Shown: positions 48,401 to 56,861, counted from the first letter of the stretch. The stretch is 64,000 nt of DNA from Tropicibacter alexandrii (GCF_003667315.2 NZ_RCTZ02000007.1:62001-126000); one strand, 5' to 3'. The notes: generated by a model not told the origin, from the letters alone. Numbers and translations: made by a program.

Positions 48401-48815
48401 TGCGCAGTTCCTCAAGCCGACGGTGATCACGCTGGTCTATGGTCTGGGCTTCGGCATGGGTCTGGTGCTGCTGGTGGTGCCGGCATTGGTGGCGGTGCAG
48501 CAGGACGTGGCGGTGCAGGTGCGCGCGCTCAAGCGGGGACTGCGCCACCGGGTGCTGTCGATGCGCCTTGGTATGGGCCTTGCGGTGCTGGCGGTGTTGG
48601 GCTGGTTGGCTGCCACCATGGGGCATGTGGCGTGGCGCGGTGTGCTGCCCGACGTGCTGCAACGCCCGGTATGGGAAGGCTGGGCACCGCTGAGCGCCGG
48701 ATTCGCGCTGTTCGTGCTGGGCGCGGCGGCGGTGTCGCTGGGGGCCTATGTCTTGGCGGGGCTGTCTTTGGGGGTTGCGCGCCTGCTAAGGCCGGCACGG
48801 CGGCGCAGGGCCTAA
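45411..48815 (+). CDS. RND family efflux transporter permease (AcrB/HAE1 type)
   Basis: 1134 residues, slightly longer than AcrB. The N-terminal helix after SYFTRHPTIANLLLVILLASGLL leads to large periplasmic loops. Twelve helices occur as a single helix plus five, twice over. Helix 4 contains GIVVDDAIVVGEH, where the proton-relay Asp pair normally lies, and the second half has GMTGIIINDSIVLV. It exports hydrophobic compounds by proton antiport with the adaptor encoded upstream. The spacer of 236 bases with eight repeat arms is long for this normally tight gene pair. Confidence 0.93.
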   Translation: MRNMPRSAGGILSYFTRHPTIANLLLVILLASGLLAAPNMRAQFFPDVIIDNVSVSVRWDGAGSEDVDAAIVQVLEPALLSVEGVESSEATSREGRASIRLEFEPGWDMSRAADDVQTAVDAVGNLPEEAEDPEVTRGAWRDRVTDVVVTGPVGVDQLGRFADEFVVRLFAEGVTRTTIQGLAAPETIVEVPSANLIAHDITMREIASAIAAEVDADPAGDVGGAGARVRTGVEKRSAEDISGIVLRSNPDGSNLTIGDVATIRVEGIDRERSYFVGPNPAISIRVDRSDRGDAIGIQQDVERIAAEFQASLPDGVSVDLIRTRAEAITGRLNILLDNALSGLGLVIILLFLFLNTRTAFWVAAGIPTAMLSAIALMYVAGLTLNMISLFALIITLGIVVDDAIVVGEHSDHRARSGLGPYEAAESAAQRMALPVFSATLTTVIAFFGLTAISGRFGDLIADIPFTVIVVLLASLVECFLILPHHMAQALKHSGERHWYDMPSRMVNRGFRWIRDTLFRPLIRLVIAMRYAVLAGAVVLLASQVALLIKGDVQWRFFNSPEQSSVTGNFAMAPGATRADTLAQMRMFQQAVEDLGREYEERHGLNPLAYVMAEIGGNAGRGLAGTDTKDADQLGGISIELIEADLRPYSSYAFVGELQDRVPNHPMVETISFRSWRSGPGGDALDVQFYGASAEVLKQASEALKTAVARFPEVSAVEDNLAYDKEELILELTPQGQALGFDIDGLGSVLRNRLGGIEAATYPVGPRSAAIRVDLPEGELTADFLERTQMRTPAGAYVQLADIVSVERRTGFSTVRRENGIRVISVTGDISEDDPARATEIMQALEQDILPGIAETQQVDYRLSGLSEQEDDFLNDARNGLIMVLLGIYLVLAWVFASWTRPMVVMAIIPFGLVGTIYGHAHWDVPMSMFTVVGLLGMTGIIINDSIVLVTQIDEYAAERGLIPSIIDGAADRLRAVFLTTATTVLGLAPLLYERSADAQFLKPTVITLVYGLGFGMGLVLLVVPALVAVQQDVAVQVRALKRGLRHRVLSMRLGMGLAVLAVLGWLAATMGHVAWRGVLPDVLQRPVWEGWAPLSAGFALFVLGAAAVSLGAYVLAGLSLGVARLLRPARRRRA

Positions 48816-48838
48816 GCCCGCGCGCGCATGTGTGGCGC

Positions 48839-49636
48839 CTAGCCTGTGCAGCCGTGAATGTCCAAAGGCAACTCGCCACCAAGCACCGTGATCCGCAAGC
48901 CGGAGCGATCCAGCGCGAATACCTGTGACGAGACGTGATTGACGCGGGTTTCGGCAATCAACGTATTCCCCTGCCAAGAGGTGTCCGGCTCGCCGATATA
49001 CAGGTCGGGGTCGCGCGACTCGATGACGGTTTCCTCGCGGCCGGTGCCCTTGGGCATGGTGATCTCGACCCGCAGCCCCATGCCAGAGGCGGCAGGGGTC
49101 AGGTGGCAGGTGACCGAGCGCACGCCCGCATCTGCCGGGCCGAAGGGCAGCGTGGCCAAGGCCGCCGCGATCACCGGATCGGGCTTGCGCATTTCGGGCG
49201 AGAGCATGGTTTCCACGCGCACCCGGTGCGGCAGGCAGACATCCTTGCAGATGCCGATATCGATCACACCCTTCAGGCGGCTGTCGCGGCTGTCATTCTT
49301 GAGCTTGATGCGCAGCGGCAGCACGACCTCGTGCTTGTAGCCGACCGAGCGCATGCCGGACTGGTGAAACACCTGCGGAGCGGGCCATTCGACCTGAATG
49401 CTTTGCACGTTGCGCGCCCCGCGCCAGTCGAAGAGCGGCGGGATGCCAGCATCGCCGGGGCTGCGCCAGTAGGTCTTCCAACCATCCGCAAGGGTCAGGT
49501 GCAGGGCGGCCATGTGGTCGCCATTGGCCATGCGCCAGCCGGGGCGCAGTTCGGCACGGACGACATTGTCATAGGACTCCGCCGTGGCGGAGAGCGGAAG
49601 AAGCAGAAGCGAAAGCAGGGCGATGAGGCGTTTCAT
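48839..49636 (-). CDS. DsbD N-terminal domain-like secreted protein
   Basis: 265 residues with a signal peptide at 1-19. The mature part (RPGWRMANGDHMAALHLTLADGWKTYWRSPGDAGIPPLFDW, then VGYKHEVVLPL and GICKDVCLP) matches the N-terminal disulfide-reductase domain of DsbD (PF11412), including the CxxxC pair in ICKDVC. The membrane and thioredoxin domains of DsbD are missing, which is usual for this alphaproteobacterial family. It is probably a periplasmic redox or metal-handling protein. Divergent from yqgE. Confidence 0.85.
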   Translation of the reverse strand: MKRLIALLSLLLLPLSATAESYDNVVRAELRPGWRMANGDHMAALHLTLADGWKTYWRSPGDAGIPPLFDWRGARNVQSIQVEWPAPQVFHQSGMRSVGYKHEVVLPLRIKLKNDSRDSRLKGVIDIGICKDVCLPHRVRVETMLSPEMRKPDPVIAAALATLPFGPADAGVRSVTCHLTPAASGMGLRVEITMPKGTGREETVIESRDPDLYIGEPDTSWQGNTLIAETRVNHVSSQVFALDRSGLRITVLGGELPLDIHGCTG

Positions 49637-49813
49637 GGTGTCGGATGTGCCGTGATTTGACTGAAATGAAAAGTCACGTTCCGGCGATGGAATGTCACCT
49701 GTGATGCATTGGCACGGGCATTGTCACGAACGGTCGCGGCAGTTCTGCACGCAGCGCACTTGTCACCGGGCGGGGCGAGGGCCATGTTGGACAGACACGG
49801 CATGGGGATCGGC

Positions 49814-50389
49814 ATGGGCGAGCAGATGAAGACCACGAACCTGACCGGGCATTTGCTGATCGCGATGCCGGGCATGGGGGATCCTCGCTTTGACCGGGCG
49901 GTGGTCTTCATGTGTGACCATTCCGACGATGGCGCCATGGGCTTGATCATCAACAAGCTGTCCGACGAGATCGACATGCCGACCCTGCTGTCGCAGCTCT
50001 CGATCGAGATGGAGGCGGACCTTTCGGGCCACCGCGCACATTTCGGCGGTCCGGTCGAGGTGGGGCGCGGCTTCGTTCTGCACTCGCCCGATTACGCCAG
50101 CGCGGTGACGACGCTGGAGGTGCGCGACGACATCCACATGACGGCGACGCTGGACGTGCTAGAGGATCTTGGGCGCGGGGCGGGGCCCGGCAAATGGCTG
50201 ATGGCCTTGGGCTATGCTGGCTGGGGGCCGGGCCAACTGGAAGCCGAGATCAGCCAGAACGGCTGGCTGGTCTGCGACGCGGATGCGGCGCTGGTCTTTG
50301 ATGTGGCGGATATCGACAAGTGGGAAGCGGCGCTGGATCGGCTGGGCATCTCGGCACTGATGCTGTCCGCCGAGGGCGGACGCGCCTGA
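49814..50389 (+). CDS. YqgE/AlgH family protein (UPF0301)
   Basis: 191 residues from an ATG preceded by GGGGAT; ATGs at 49784, 49802 and 49826 are also in frame and the true start is uncertain. NLTGHLLIAMPGMGDPRFDRAVVFMCDHSDDGAMGLIINK is the highly conserved UPF0301 opening, and RHFGGPVE- and YAGWGPGQLE-type segments follow. The family is widespread and of unknown molecular function; an effect on alginate transcription gave the AlgH name. Cytoplasmic. Confidence 0.9.
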   Translation: MGEQMKTTNLTGHLLIAMPGMGDPRFDRAVVFMCDHSDDGAMGLIINKLSDEIDMPTLLSQLSIEMEADLSGHRAHFGGPVEVGRGFVLHSPDYASAVTTLEVRDDIHMTATLDVLEDLGRGAGPGKWLMALGYAGWGPGQLEAEISQNGWLVCDADAALVFDVADIDKWEAALDRLGISALMLSAEGGRA

Positions 50390-50437
50390 CCCCGCAAGGG
50401 GGGGCGGGTGCATCCCCGCCCGGCCTTGTGTCGCGGA

Positions 50438-50779
50438 TCACCGCATGCGGTTGTAGATCGCCTCGCGCACGGCGCCCGCATCGGTGCCGCTGCCCACGCG
50501 GTGGACGTGGATGAACGCCATCTGGCTGTTATAGCACTTGATCGTCACGTAGAACTGGTTGTCGATCTGGTACCAAAGCGCGCTTTCACCATCGTCCCAG
50601 GTAAAGTCGAGATCGCTGGTATAGCTGCGGATCGCGCGGTGGCCCGCTTGAAGGCAATCCCAATTGCTGCCGTAATATGGTCCGTCCACGGTGAAAGACG
50701 CCTGGTCGGCGCTCGCGCCCCCGGCGGCAAGGCCCAGTGTGGTAGCAAGGGCGAGAAGCGGTCTGGAAAGGGTCTTCAT
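50438..50779 (-). CDS. small secreted protein, unknown function
   Basis: 113 residues from MKTLSRPLLALATTLG. A clear signal peptide (about 1-24, ending ASA) precedes a mature domain of about 89 residues. Cys42 and Cys82 could form one disulfide. Aromatic-rich strands (VDGPYYGSNWDCLQ, ALWYQIDNQFYVTIKCYN) suggest a small beta protein. No family is recognised. An ATG 11 codons earlier is in frame but would spoil the signal peptide. Monocistronic between convergent yqgE and the upstream TsaC-type gene. Confidence 0.7.
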   Translation of the reverse strand: MKTLSRPLLALATTLGLAAGGASADQASFTVDGPYYGSNWDCLQAGHRAIRSYTSDLDFTWDDGESALWYQIDNQFYVTIKCYNSQMAFIHVHRVGSGTDAGAVREAIYNRMR

Positions 50780-50925
50780 GTGTAGATCCTGCTGAAAGTG
50801 TCGAACAATCAAGCGTCAGGATGCGGCGTCAATACCCGTGCGTCAAGCTTGGGGCCTGTGTCAGCCCGCCAAAGTCAGGAGAACCCGACCCAATTCAGCG
50901 CCTTGCCGGGCCGCGTGAGAGCGCC

Positions 50926-51873
50926 CTACCGATCCGCTGCGGCGCGGCTGAGGCGATCATTGATGGCGATGCCCAGATCGATATGCGGGATCGGCGAGAT
51001 CGCGATCACCTCGACCCCGGTCGCATCCAGACGGTGCAGGTACTCGAACAGGTTCGCGGCGGCCTCGACCAAATCCTCGGACGGCGACAGGTTGAGATCG
51101 CATTCGGTGTCGCCAAAGCCCAGACGCGCCTCGCCGTCGTGGAACTCGGTCGCGTTCAGCCGGACCCGCGCGCGCGGCGCGTAGTGCAAGCGGGTCTGGC
51201 CCGGCGCACTGATCCTGTCGGTGGCGTGGCGCTCCGCCACGCGGGTGCCAAGCGCCTCTTGCAGCGCGTCCCGGGTGACGCCACCGGGGCGCAGCAGGGT
51301 TGGTGTGCCCGAAAGCCCCAGAATGGTGCTTTCGAGGCCGACGGGGCAGGGGCCACCATCCAGAACGGCATCGATCCGGCCCGACAGGTCGTCCAGAACG
51401 TGGCCCGCCCGGGTCGGGCTGATCCGGCCCGAACTGTTGGCCGAGGGCGCGGCAATCGGGCGCCCCGTTTCGCGCAGCAGGGCGCGCGCCGTCTCGCCTG
51501 CGGGCATGCGCACGGCGATCGTGTCCAGCCCCGCCGTCACCAGCCGCGAGATCATCGTGTCGATGCGCATGGGCAGGACCAGTGTCAGCGGACCGGGCCA
51601 GAACGCATCGGCGGCCAGTTGCGCAAGGTGATTCCACTGCACAAGCTCGCGCACCGCGTCCAGATCGGCGCAATGCACGATCAACGGGTTGAAGGTGGGT
51701 CGCCCCTTGGCCGCGTAGATACGGGCCACGGCGTTGTCGTTGGTGGCATCGGCCCCAAGCCCGTAGACCGTCTCTGTCGGAAACGCGACGAGGCCGCCCT
51801 CGTTCAGAATCCGGGCGGCGCGGGCAAGGCCGGGCCCGGTGGCGGGCAAGGTTTCGGTGAGTTGCGCGGACAT
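50926..51873 (-). CDS. L-threonylcarbamoyladenylate synthase (Sua5 type)
   Basis: 315 residues. The YrdC domain (residues 1-200) shows LVAFPTETVYGLGADATN, IYAAKGRPTFNPLIVH and PSANSSGRISPT. The C-terminal part (LHYAPRARVRL onward) is the Sua5 domain, so it is the long form. It makes threonylcarbamoyl-AMP for the t6A37 modification of tRNAs reading ANN codons. Divergent from the acyl-CoA dehydrogenase gene, sharing a 126-base promoter region. Confidence 0.94.
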   Translation of the reverse strand: MSAQLTETLPATGPGLARAARILNEGGLVAFPTETVYGLGADATNDNAVARIYAAKGRPTFNPLIVHCADLDAVRELVQWNHLAQLAADAFWPGPLTLVLPMRIDTMISRLVTAGLDTIAVRMPAGETARALLRETGRPIAAPSANSSGRISPTRAGHVLDDLSGRIDAVLDGGPCPVGLESTILGLSGTPTLLRPGGVTRDALQEALGTRVAERHATDRISAPGQTRLHYAPRARVRLNATEFHDGEARLGFGDTECDLNLSPSEDLVEAAANLFEYLHRLDATGVEVIAISPIPHIDLGIAINDRLSRAAADR

Positions 51874-51925
51874 GTGCCCCCGTGACGCGGCGTTATTTCG
51901 GTACAGGACTGCTGTGCCCTGTAAC

Positions 51926-51966
51926 TTGACGGTTCAAACGCGGTATCTATGGAACTGGTTCCAGTT
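51926..51966 (+). promoter_or_regulatory. promoter with overlapping inverted repeats before the acyl-CoA dehydrogenase gene
   Basis: TTGACG (51926-51931) and TATGGA (51948-51953) with a 16-base gap form a sigma-70-like promoter. Two nested inverted repeats cover and follow the -10: TGGAAC-TG-GTTCCA (51950-51963) and AACTGG-TT-CCAGTT (51953-51966). This looks like a repressor operator, for example of TetR type; no regulator gene is adjacent. Confidence 0.55.
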
Positions 51967-51999
51967 TGCCAATCAGATTTACCCCGAGGGAGAGGTTTC

Positions 52000-53709
52000 A
52001 TGCCATATCGCGCGCCTTTGGACGATTTTCGCCTGCTCTTGTCCCATGTGGTCGGCTACGATGCCGTCGCCGGGACCGAACGGTTCAGCGACTCCGGAAT
52101 GGAGACGGTCGAGGCTGTCCTGACCGAAGCCGGCAAGATGTGCGAAGAGGTGATCGCGCCGCTCAACCGCAGCGGCGATCTTGACCCGGCGGTGTTGGAA
52201 AACGGCAAGCTGCGCACCCCCAAGGGCTTTGCCGATGGGTATAAGGCGATTGCCGAAGGCGGCTGGATTTCCATGTCCGCCGATCCCGATTTCGGCGGCA
52301 TGGGGCTGCCGCTGACGGTGACGACCTGCGTCAACGACATGCTGTCCTCGGCCTGCCTGTCGCTGCAATTGAACCCGTTGATGACCCAAGGCCAGATCGA
52401 GGCGCTGGAGCATCACGCCAGCGATGAGCTGAAGGCGCTCTATCTGCCCAAGCTGATCAGCGGCGAATGGGCGGGCACGATGAACCTGACCGAGGCGCAG
52501 GCCGGGTCCGATGTCGGTGCCCTGTCGACCAAGGCAGAACCCAACGGCGATGGCACATACGCGATCACCGGGCAGAAGATCTACATCACTTGGGGCGACA
52601 ACGATTTCACCGGCAATGTCTGCCATCTGGTGCTGGCGCGTCTGCCGGGCGCGGTGCCGGGGACGAAGGGGATCTCGTTGTTCCTCGTGCCGCGCAACAT
52701 CCCCGATGAAAACGGCAATCCCGGTGTCGCCAACAGCCTCAAGGTCGTCAGCGTCGAGCACAAGCTGGGCCTGCACGGCTCGCCCACCTGCGTGATGCAG
52801 TACGAGGGCGCGACCGGCTGGCTCGTGGGCGAGGAAAACGACGGCATGCGCGCCATGTTCACCATGATGAACAACGCCCGTCTGGGCGTGGGCGTGCAGG
52901 GCATCGGCGTGGCCGAAGGTGCCTATCAGCACGCGCTGGCCTATGCGATGGACCGCAAGCAGGGCAAAACCCCCGGTTCGGAGTCTGGGGGCACGATCAT
53001 CGGCCATGCGGATGTGCGCCGGATGCTGGCGACGATGAAGGCGCAGACCTTTGCGGCCCGCGCGATTGCGCTGGCGCAGGCGGTGGCGATCGATATGGGC
53101 AACGCGACGGGCGCGCCCGAGTGGAAGGCACGCGCGGCGTTGCTGACGCCGGTCACCAAGGCATTCGGCACCGATACCGGCATCGAAGTGTCCAATATCG
53201 GCATTCAGGTGCATGGCGGCATGGGCTATGTCGAGGAAACAGGGGCCGCGCAATTTGCCCGCGACGTGCGTGTGACCGCGATCTACGAGGGCACCAACGG
53301 CATTCAGGCGATGGACCTCGTCGGGCGCAAGATGATGGATGGCGGCGAGGCGGCCTTTCGCCTGCTGGATGAGATCGAGGCCTTTGCCGAGCAGGCCAAG
53401 GGGCAGCTTCCGGATCTCGCGGAACCGGTCTGGCAGGCCGCCGAGACCCTCCGCGAGGCGGTCGAGGCTCTGGTCGCGATGGAGGACATGCAGGACCGGT
53501 TCGCCGGCGCCGTGCCCTTCCTGCGCGGGTTTGCCTTGGTGCTGGGCGGGTATTTCCACCTGCGTGCGGCGATGCAGGGGGGCGCTGCGGAACGGCTGGC
53601 ACGGTTCTACATCCAGCGCATGTTGCCGGATCATGTAGGCCAGTTGGCCCATGCCCGCGCCGGGGCCGAAGGGCTGATGGCGCTGACGGTAGAGGATTTC
53701 GCCGCGTGA
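52000..53709 (+). CDS. acyl-CoA dehydrogenase, DmdC-like
   Basis: 569 residues from the ATG at MPYRAPLDDF, preceded by GGGAGAGG. The long N-terminus, the AGTMNLTEAQAGSDVGAL flavin region, VHGGMGYVEETGAAQFARDVRV and IYEGTNGIQAMDLVGRK are diagnostic. The extra C-terminal domain and overall length place it in the clade that includes 3-methylmercaptopropionyl-CoA dehydrogenase of the DMSP demethylation pathway. Other members act on ordinary acyl-CoAs, and no dmdB or dmdD adjoins, so DMSP use is only a possibility. It overlaps the next gene by 1 base. Confidence 0.9.
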   Translation: MPYRAPLDDFRLLLSHVVGYDAVAGTERFSDSGMETVEAVLTEAGKMCEEVIAPLNRSGDLDPAVLENGKLRTPKGFADGYKAIAEGGWISMSADPDFGGMGLPLTVTTCVNDMLSSACLSLQLNPLMTQGQIEALEHHASDELKALYLPKLISGEWAGTMNLTEAQAGSDVGALSTKAEPNGDGTYAITGQKIYITWGDNDFTGNVCHLVLARLPGAVPGTKGISLFLVPRNIPDENGNPGVANSLKVVSVEHKLGLHGSPTCVMQYEGATGWLVGEENDGMRAMFTMMNNARLGVGVQGIGVAEGAYQHALAYAMDRKQGKTPGSESGGTIIGHADVRRMLATMKAQTFAARAIALAQAVAIDMGNATGAPEWKARAALLTPVTKAFGTDTGIEVSNIGIQVHGGMGYVEETGAAQFARDVRVTAIYEGTNGIQAMDLVGRKMMDGGEAAFRLLDEIEAFAEQAKGQLPDLAEPVWQAAETLREAVEALVAMEDMQDRFAGAVPFLRGFALVLGGYFHLRAAMQGGAAERLARFYIQRMLPDHVGQLAHARAGAEGLMALTVEDFAA

Positions 53710-54746
53710 TGGATGGCGCGCGCGACCCGATCCGCTACCCGTTTGCCGATGCGCCCGAAGGGGCGCAGGCGGTGGAGGTGGCCGAAGGTGTCTTGTGGCT
53801 GCGCCAGCCGCTGCCGATGAAGCTGGACCACGTCAACGTCTACGTGCTGGACGAGGGCGACAGCTGGACCGTGGTCGATACCGGCTTTGACACGCCGCAG
53901 TCACGGGCGCTGTGGACGGCGTGGCTGGAGGGCCCTTTGAAGGGCAAGCCCGTGGGGCGGGTGATCGTGACGCATCACCACCCCGACCATATCGGCTTGG
54001 CGGGCTGGTTGCAGGGGCAGGGCGCCGAACTGGTGACGACGCGGACAGCTTGGCTGTATGCCCGGATGCTGGTCATGGATGTCGAGCCAACGCCCTCTGC
54101 CGAGACGGTGACCTACTGGAAACGCTGCGGGATGGACCCGGAGATATTGGAAAGGCGGCTGACGGAGCGGCCTTTCAACTTTGCCGATTGCGTGGCGCCG
54201 CTGCCATCGGGCTTTACCCGGATCAAGCAGGGCGACGTTCTGACGGCCGGGGGGCGCACGTGGGACGTTCATATCGGCAATGGCCATGCGCCGGAACATG
54301 CGACACTCTGGAGCCGGGACGACGGGCTGGTGATCGCCGGGGATCAGATCCTGCCGTCGATCAGTTCCAATCTCGGCGTCTATCCCACGGAACCTGAGGC
54401 AGACCCGGTGGGCGAATGGCTGGAGGCCTGCGAACGGCTGGCGCTGTTGGCGCAGGACGGGCATCTGGTGCTGGGCGGGCACAAGCTGCCCTTTACCGGC
54501 CTGCCTGCACGGATGCGGCAATTGATCGACAATCATCATCACGGGCTGGACCGGCTGCATGACCATCTGAGCACGCCACTGGCGGCGGGCGATTGCTTTG
54601 CGCCCTTGTTCAAACGCCGGATCGGCGAGGCGGAATACAACCTCGCGCTGGTCGAGGCGATGGCCCATTGCCTGCACCTGTGGCACGAGGGCCGCGCGAC
54701 GCGGACCGAAGCGGCGGACGGGGCATGGCTGTGGCAGGCGGTCTAG
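53709..54746 (+). CDS. MBL-fold metallohydrolase
   Basis: 345 residues from the ATG in TGATG; a GTG one codon earlier is an alternative. Metal motif THHHPDH is at 88-94, with GNGHAPEHATLW and a later LGGHKLPF giving further ligands. A C-terminal winged-helix-like part (DNHHHGLDRLHDHL, LVEAMAHCLHLWHEG) resembles the LACTB2/BLACT C-terminus seen in acyl-CoA-linked hydrolases. It is translationally coupled to the acyl-CoA dehydrogenase, so a thioester or degradation-product substrate is plausible. Confidence 0.87.
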   Translation: MDGARDPIRYPFADAPEGAQAVEVAEGVLWLRQPLPMKLDHVNVYVLDEGDSWTVVDTGFDTPQSRALWTAWLEGPLKGKPVGRVIVTHHHPDHIGLAGWLQGQGAELVTTRTAWLYARMLVMDVEPTPSAETVTYWKRCGMDPEILERRLTERPFNFADCVAPLPSGFTRIKQGDVLTAGGRTWDVHIGNGHAPEHATLWSRDDGLVIAGDQILPSISSNLGVYPTEPEADPVGEWLEACERLALLAQDGHLVLGGHKLPFTGLPARMRQLIDNHHHGLDRLHDHLSTPLAAGDCFAPLFKRRIGEAEYNLALVEAMAHCLHLWHEGRATRTEAADGAWLWQAV

Positions 54747-54801
54747 GGGCCTGCGGGTGGCTCTGTTCCGGCTGCGCCGGAAAGCGCCCACCCACCGGCC
54801 C
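54747..54801 (+). repeat. repeat family 2 branched hairpin, after the MBL gene
   Basis: Outer arms GGGCC/GGCCC, middle arms GGGTGG/CCACCC and inner stem TTCCGGC-TGC-GCCGGAA. Nearly the same sequence recurs at 56777-56835. It starts at the MBL stop and probably ends that transcript. Confidence 0.75.
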
Positions 54802-54923
54802 TTGCCGCAGGGCGCGCATCACGAGACCGCGACATTTGCGCCCGAATGCCGCCGTGACAGCGCCGTCGAAATGGGCTAATCCCAATTCCTGAAACGCAAA
54901 GCACATCACGGGACGATTCACAG

Positions 54924-55058
54924 ATGGCTGAACACAAGCACGGCTCCATGGACATCACCGAGCACGAGAAGACCTTTGAAGGGTTCGTAAAGGCGTCGAC
55001 CCGCGTGGTCATCGTCTGCATCGCAATCGCGATCTTTCTGGCGGTCTTCAATTCCTGA
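54924..55058 (+). CDS. aa3-type cytochrome c oxidase subunit IV
   Basis: A 44-residue protein. The N-terminal half is hydrophilic (HGSMDITEHEKTFEGFVKAS) and the C-terminal half is one membrane helix (VVIVCIAIAIFLAVF). This is the pattern of the tiny subunit IV of alphaproteobacterial aa3 oxidases (PF07835). The MDI...EKTFxGF signature is clear. It is a non-catalytic inner-membrane subunit. The genes for subunits I-III are not nearby, as usual. Confidence 0.9.
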   Translation: MAEHKHGSMDITEHEKTFEGFVKASTRVVIVCIAIAIFLAVFNS

Positions 55059-55084
55059 TCTGACATCATCTTGGGGGTGACGTG

Positions 55085-55708
55085 ATGGGACTGCGTTCCA
55101 TATTTCTGGTCGCAGCCGCGGCCCTTTCCTTGGCCGGTTGCGCCGAAGTGGGCTCTGGTCCGGACTCGACGCCTGAACAGGCGGCGGCGGCGGCCTATCG
55201 CGCCGGGCCACCCTACTCGATCACCCTTTACACGATGATCAACAACCGCACCAATTCCGGGGCGCATACCTCGATGATGATCAATGCGCCGAGCCAGCGG
55301 GTGGTCTTTGACCCCGCAGGCTCGGTGCGCTTTACCGGCGTGCCCGAGGTGGGCGATGTGCTGTATGGCATCACGCCCCAGGTGAAGCAGATGTACGAAT
55401 CGGCGCATGCCCGCGTGACCTATCGCGTGCAGATCCAAGAGATCTCGGTGCCTGCCGAGACGGCGGAGATGGCGCTGCAACTGGTTCAGCGCGAGGGCAC
55501 GGTGGCCCCGGCAGCCTGCACGTCATCGACCTCGCGCATCCTTGGGCAGTTGCCGGGCTTCGGCCAGATCAGGTCGGTGCTCTATCCCAACAAGCTGGCG
55601 GAGCAATTCGCGCAATTGCCGGGCGTGCAGACCCGCGTGCTGCGCGAGAATGACAGCGATGACAAATCGCTGGCGATCAACCAGATGGAAGCGGCCACCG
55701 GTCAGTAA
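55085..55708 (+). CDS. lipoprotein, unknown function
   Basis: 207 residues from the ATG after GGGGGTG. A lipobox LAGC near residue 19 gives a lipid-anchored periplasmic protein. The mature domain has ITLYTMINNRTNSGAHTSMMINAPSQRVVFDPAGS, a fold recognisable in roseobacter homologues but without assigned function; the ending DDKSLAINQMEAATGQ is typical of them. Convergent with azlD, overlapping by 7 bases. Confidence 0.75.
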   Translation: MGLRSIFLVAAAALSLAGCAEVGSGPDSTPEQAAAAAYRAGPPYSITLYTMINNRTNSGAHTSMMINAPSQRVVFDPAGSVRFTGVPEVGDVLYGITPQVKQMYESAHARVTYRVQIQEISVPAETAEMALQLVQREGTVAPAACTSSTSRILGQLPGFGQIRSVLYPNKLAEQFAQLPGVQTRVLRENDSDDKSLAINQMEAATGQ

Positions 55709-56028
55709 GGCCAATAGGCCGCGCCGATCATCACCGCAGCCCCCGCGCCCATGGCCGCGTAGAGGCTGCGGGTCACATACCCACAGACAAAGGCCAGCGC
55801 GGCGGCGCCAAGGCGGACCGGATCGGTTTCGCCGCCCGTCGCCTTGGGCCAGACCACCAGCGGGGCGACCAGCGCGGGCAGCACGGCCACGGCGGTGTAA
55901 CGCAGGTGGCGCAGCAGCCAGTCGGGCATCGTGCGGTCGCCGACCAGCCCGAGGAACACAAAGCGCAGCCCGAACGAGCCGATGCCAAGGCCGAATATGA
56001 TAAGCCAGAGCGGATAGGCGTCGGTCAT
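55702..56028 (-). CDS. AzlD family branched-chain amino-acid export subunit
   Basis: 108 residues with about four hydrophobic segments from the ATG that overlaps the azlC stop (ATGA). GLRFVFLGLVGDRTMPDWLLRHLRYTAVAVLPALV is the AzlD signature. It works with AzlC as a two-component exporter of branched-chain amino acids or their analogues across the inner membrane. Confidence 0.88.
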   Translation of the reverse strand: MTDAYPLWLIIFGLGIGSFGLRFVFLGLVGDRTMPDWLLRHLRYTAVAVLPALVAPLVVWPKATGGETDPVRLGAAALAFVCGYVTRSLYAAMGAGAAVMIGAAYWPY

Positions 56029-56726
56029 TGCAGGGCTCTCCGCTCCAGTTCGGCACCGGCGATCATGCCGGCAAGCGCGGCGACGATCAGGCCGAGATTC
56101 CACGGCAGTCCGGCGCAGGCGAGGGCGACAAGCGTCGCCGTGAGCGCCGCCCCACGATGCGCCCCCGTGCGCAGGGCGGGCGCGATCATCGCGATGAAGG
56201 CGATGGGCAGCACGAAATCGAGTCCCAGTTCCTGCGGGATCGCTTCGCCGACCCAAGCGCCGGCGAGGGTGAAAACGTACCAAGGCGGACAAATCGGCAC
56301 CACGACCCCCATGAAATAGGCGAATTTCTCGGCGAGTGTCTGGTCGGGGTGCTTTTCGAAGTCGAAGGCGGCGCTGGCATAGGTCTGGTCAACGAGGAAA
56401 TAGGCGACGAGCGCGCGCTTCCACAGGGGCAGCCGGCCGAGATGCGGGGTGATCGAGGCGGAATACATCGCCATGCGCAGGTTCACGGCCAGCGCCGAGA
56501 CGAGGACGACCAGCGTCGGCGCGTTTTCCGACATCAGCTGGATGGCAGTGAATTGTGCCGCTCCGGCGATCACGACGACCGAGAAGGAGAGGGTTTCGAA
56601 GATATCCAGCCCGGCCTCGGTGGCGATCACGCCAAAGAGCGTGGCGAACGGGGCGATGACCATCAGAAAGGGGAAGCCGTCGCGCAGACCTCGCAGGAAG
56701 GCGGACCGGGTGGAGGCATGTGGCAT
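56025..56726 (-). CDS. AzlC family branched-chain amino-acid transport protein
   Basis: 233 residues, several membrane helices. FLRGLRDGFPFLMVIAPFATLFGVIATEAGL and FSVVVIAGAAQFTAIQLM are typical of AzlC. It forms the large component of the AzlCD exporter. The operon is only azlC-azlD. Upstream lies a family 2 hairpin. Confidence 0.92.
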   Translation of the reverse strand: MPHASTRSAFLRGLRDGFPFLMVIAPFATLFGVIATEAGLDIFETLSFSVVVIAGAAQFTAIQLMSENAPTLVVLVSALAVNLRMAMYSASITPHLGRLPLWKRALVAYFLVDQTYASAAFDFEKHPDQTLAEKFAYFMGVVVPICPPWYVFTLAGAWVGEAIPQELGLDFVLPIAFIAMIAPALRTGAHRGAALTATLVALACAGLPWNLGLIVAALAGMIAGAELERRALQ

Positions 56727-56776
56727 GTGGGCAGCTCTGCTTGGACGCGTGGCGGGCGGGTTGGTCGGTTTGGGTC

Positions 56777-56835
56777 ATGGGCCGGCGGGTGGCACTGTTC
56801 CGGCTTCGCCGAAAAGCGCCCACCCGCCAGCCCAT
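56777..56835 (-). repeat. repeat family 2 branched hairpin, second close copy
   Basis: Arms ATGGGC/GCCCAT and GGCGGGTGG/CCACCCGCC enclose CTGTTCCGGC-TTC-GCCGAAAAG. It differs from the copy at 54747 at scattered positions, several of them compensated across the stem. It lies between the stop of the 330-residue membrane protein and azlC, both on the minus strand. Confidence 0.75.
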
Positions 56836-56861
56836 ATGTGGTGCGGTCGGATGTGGCGTCG

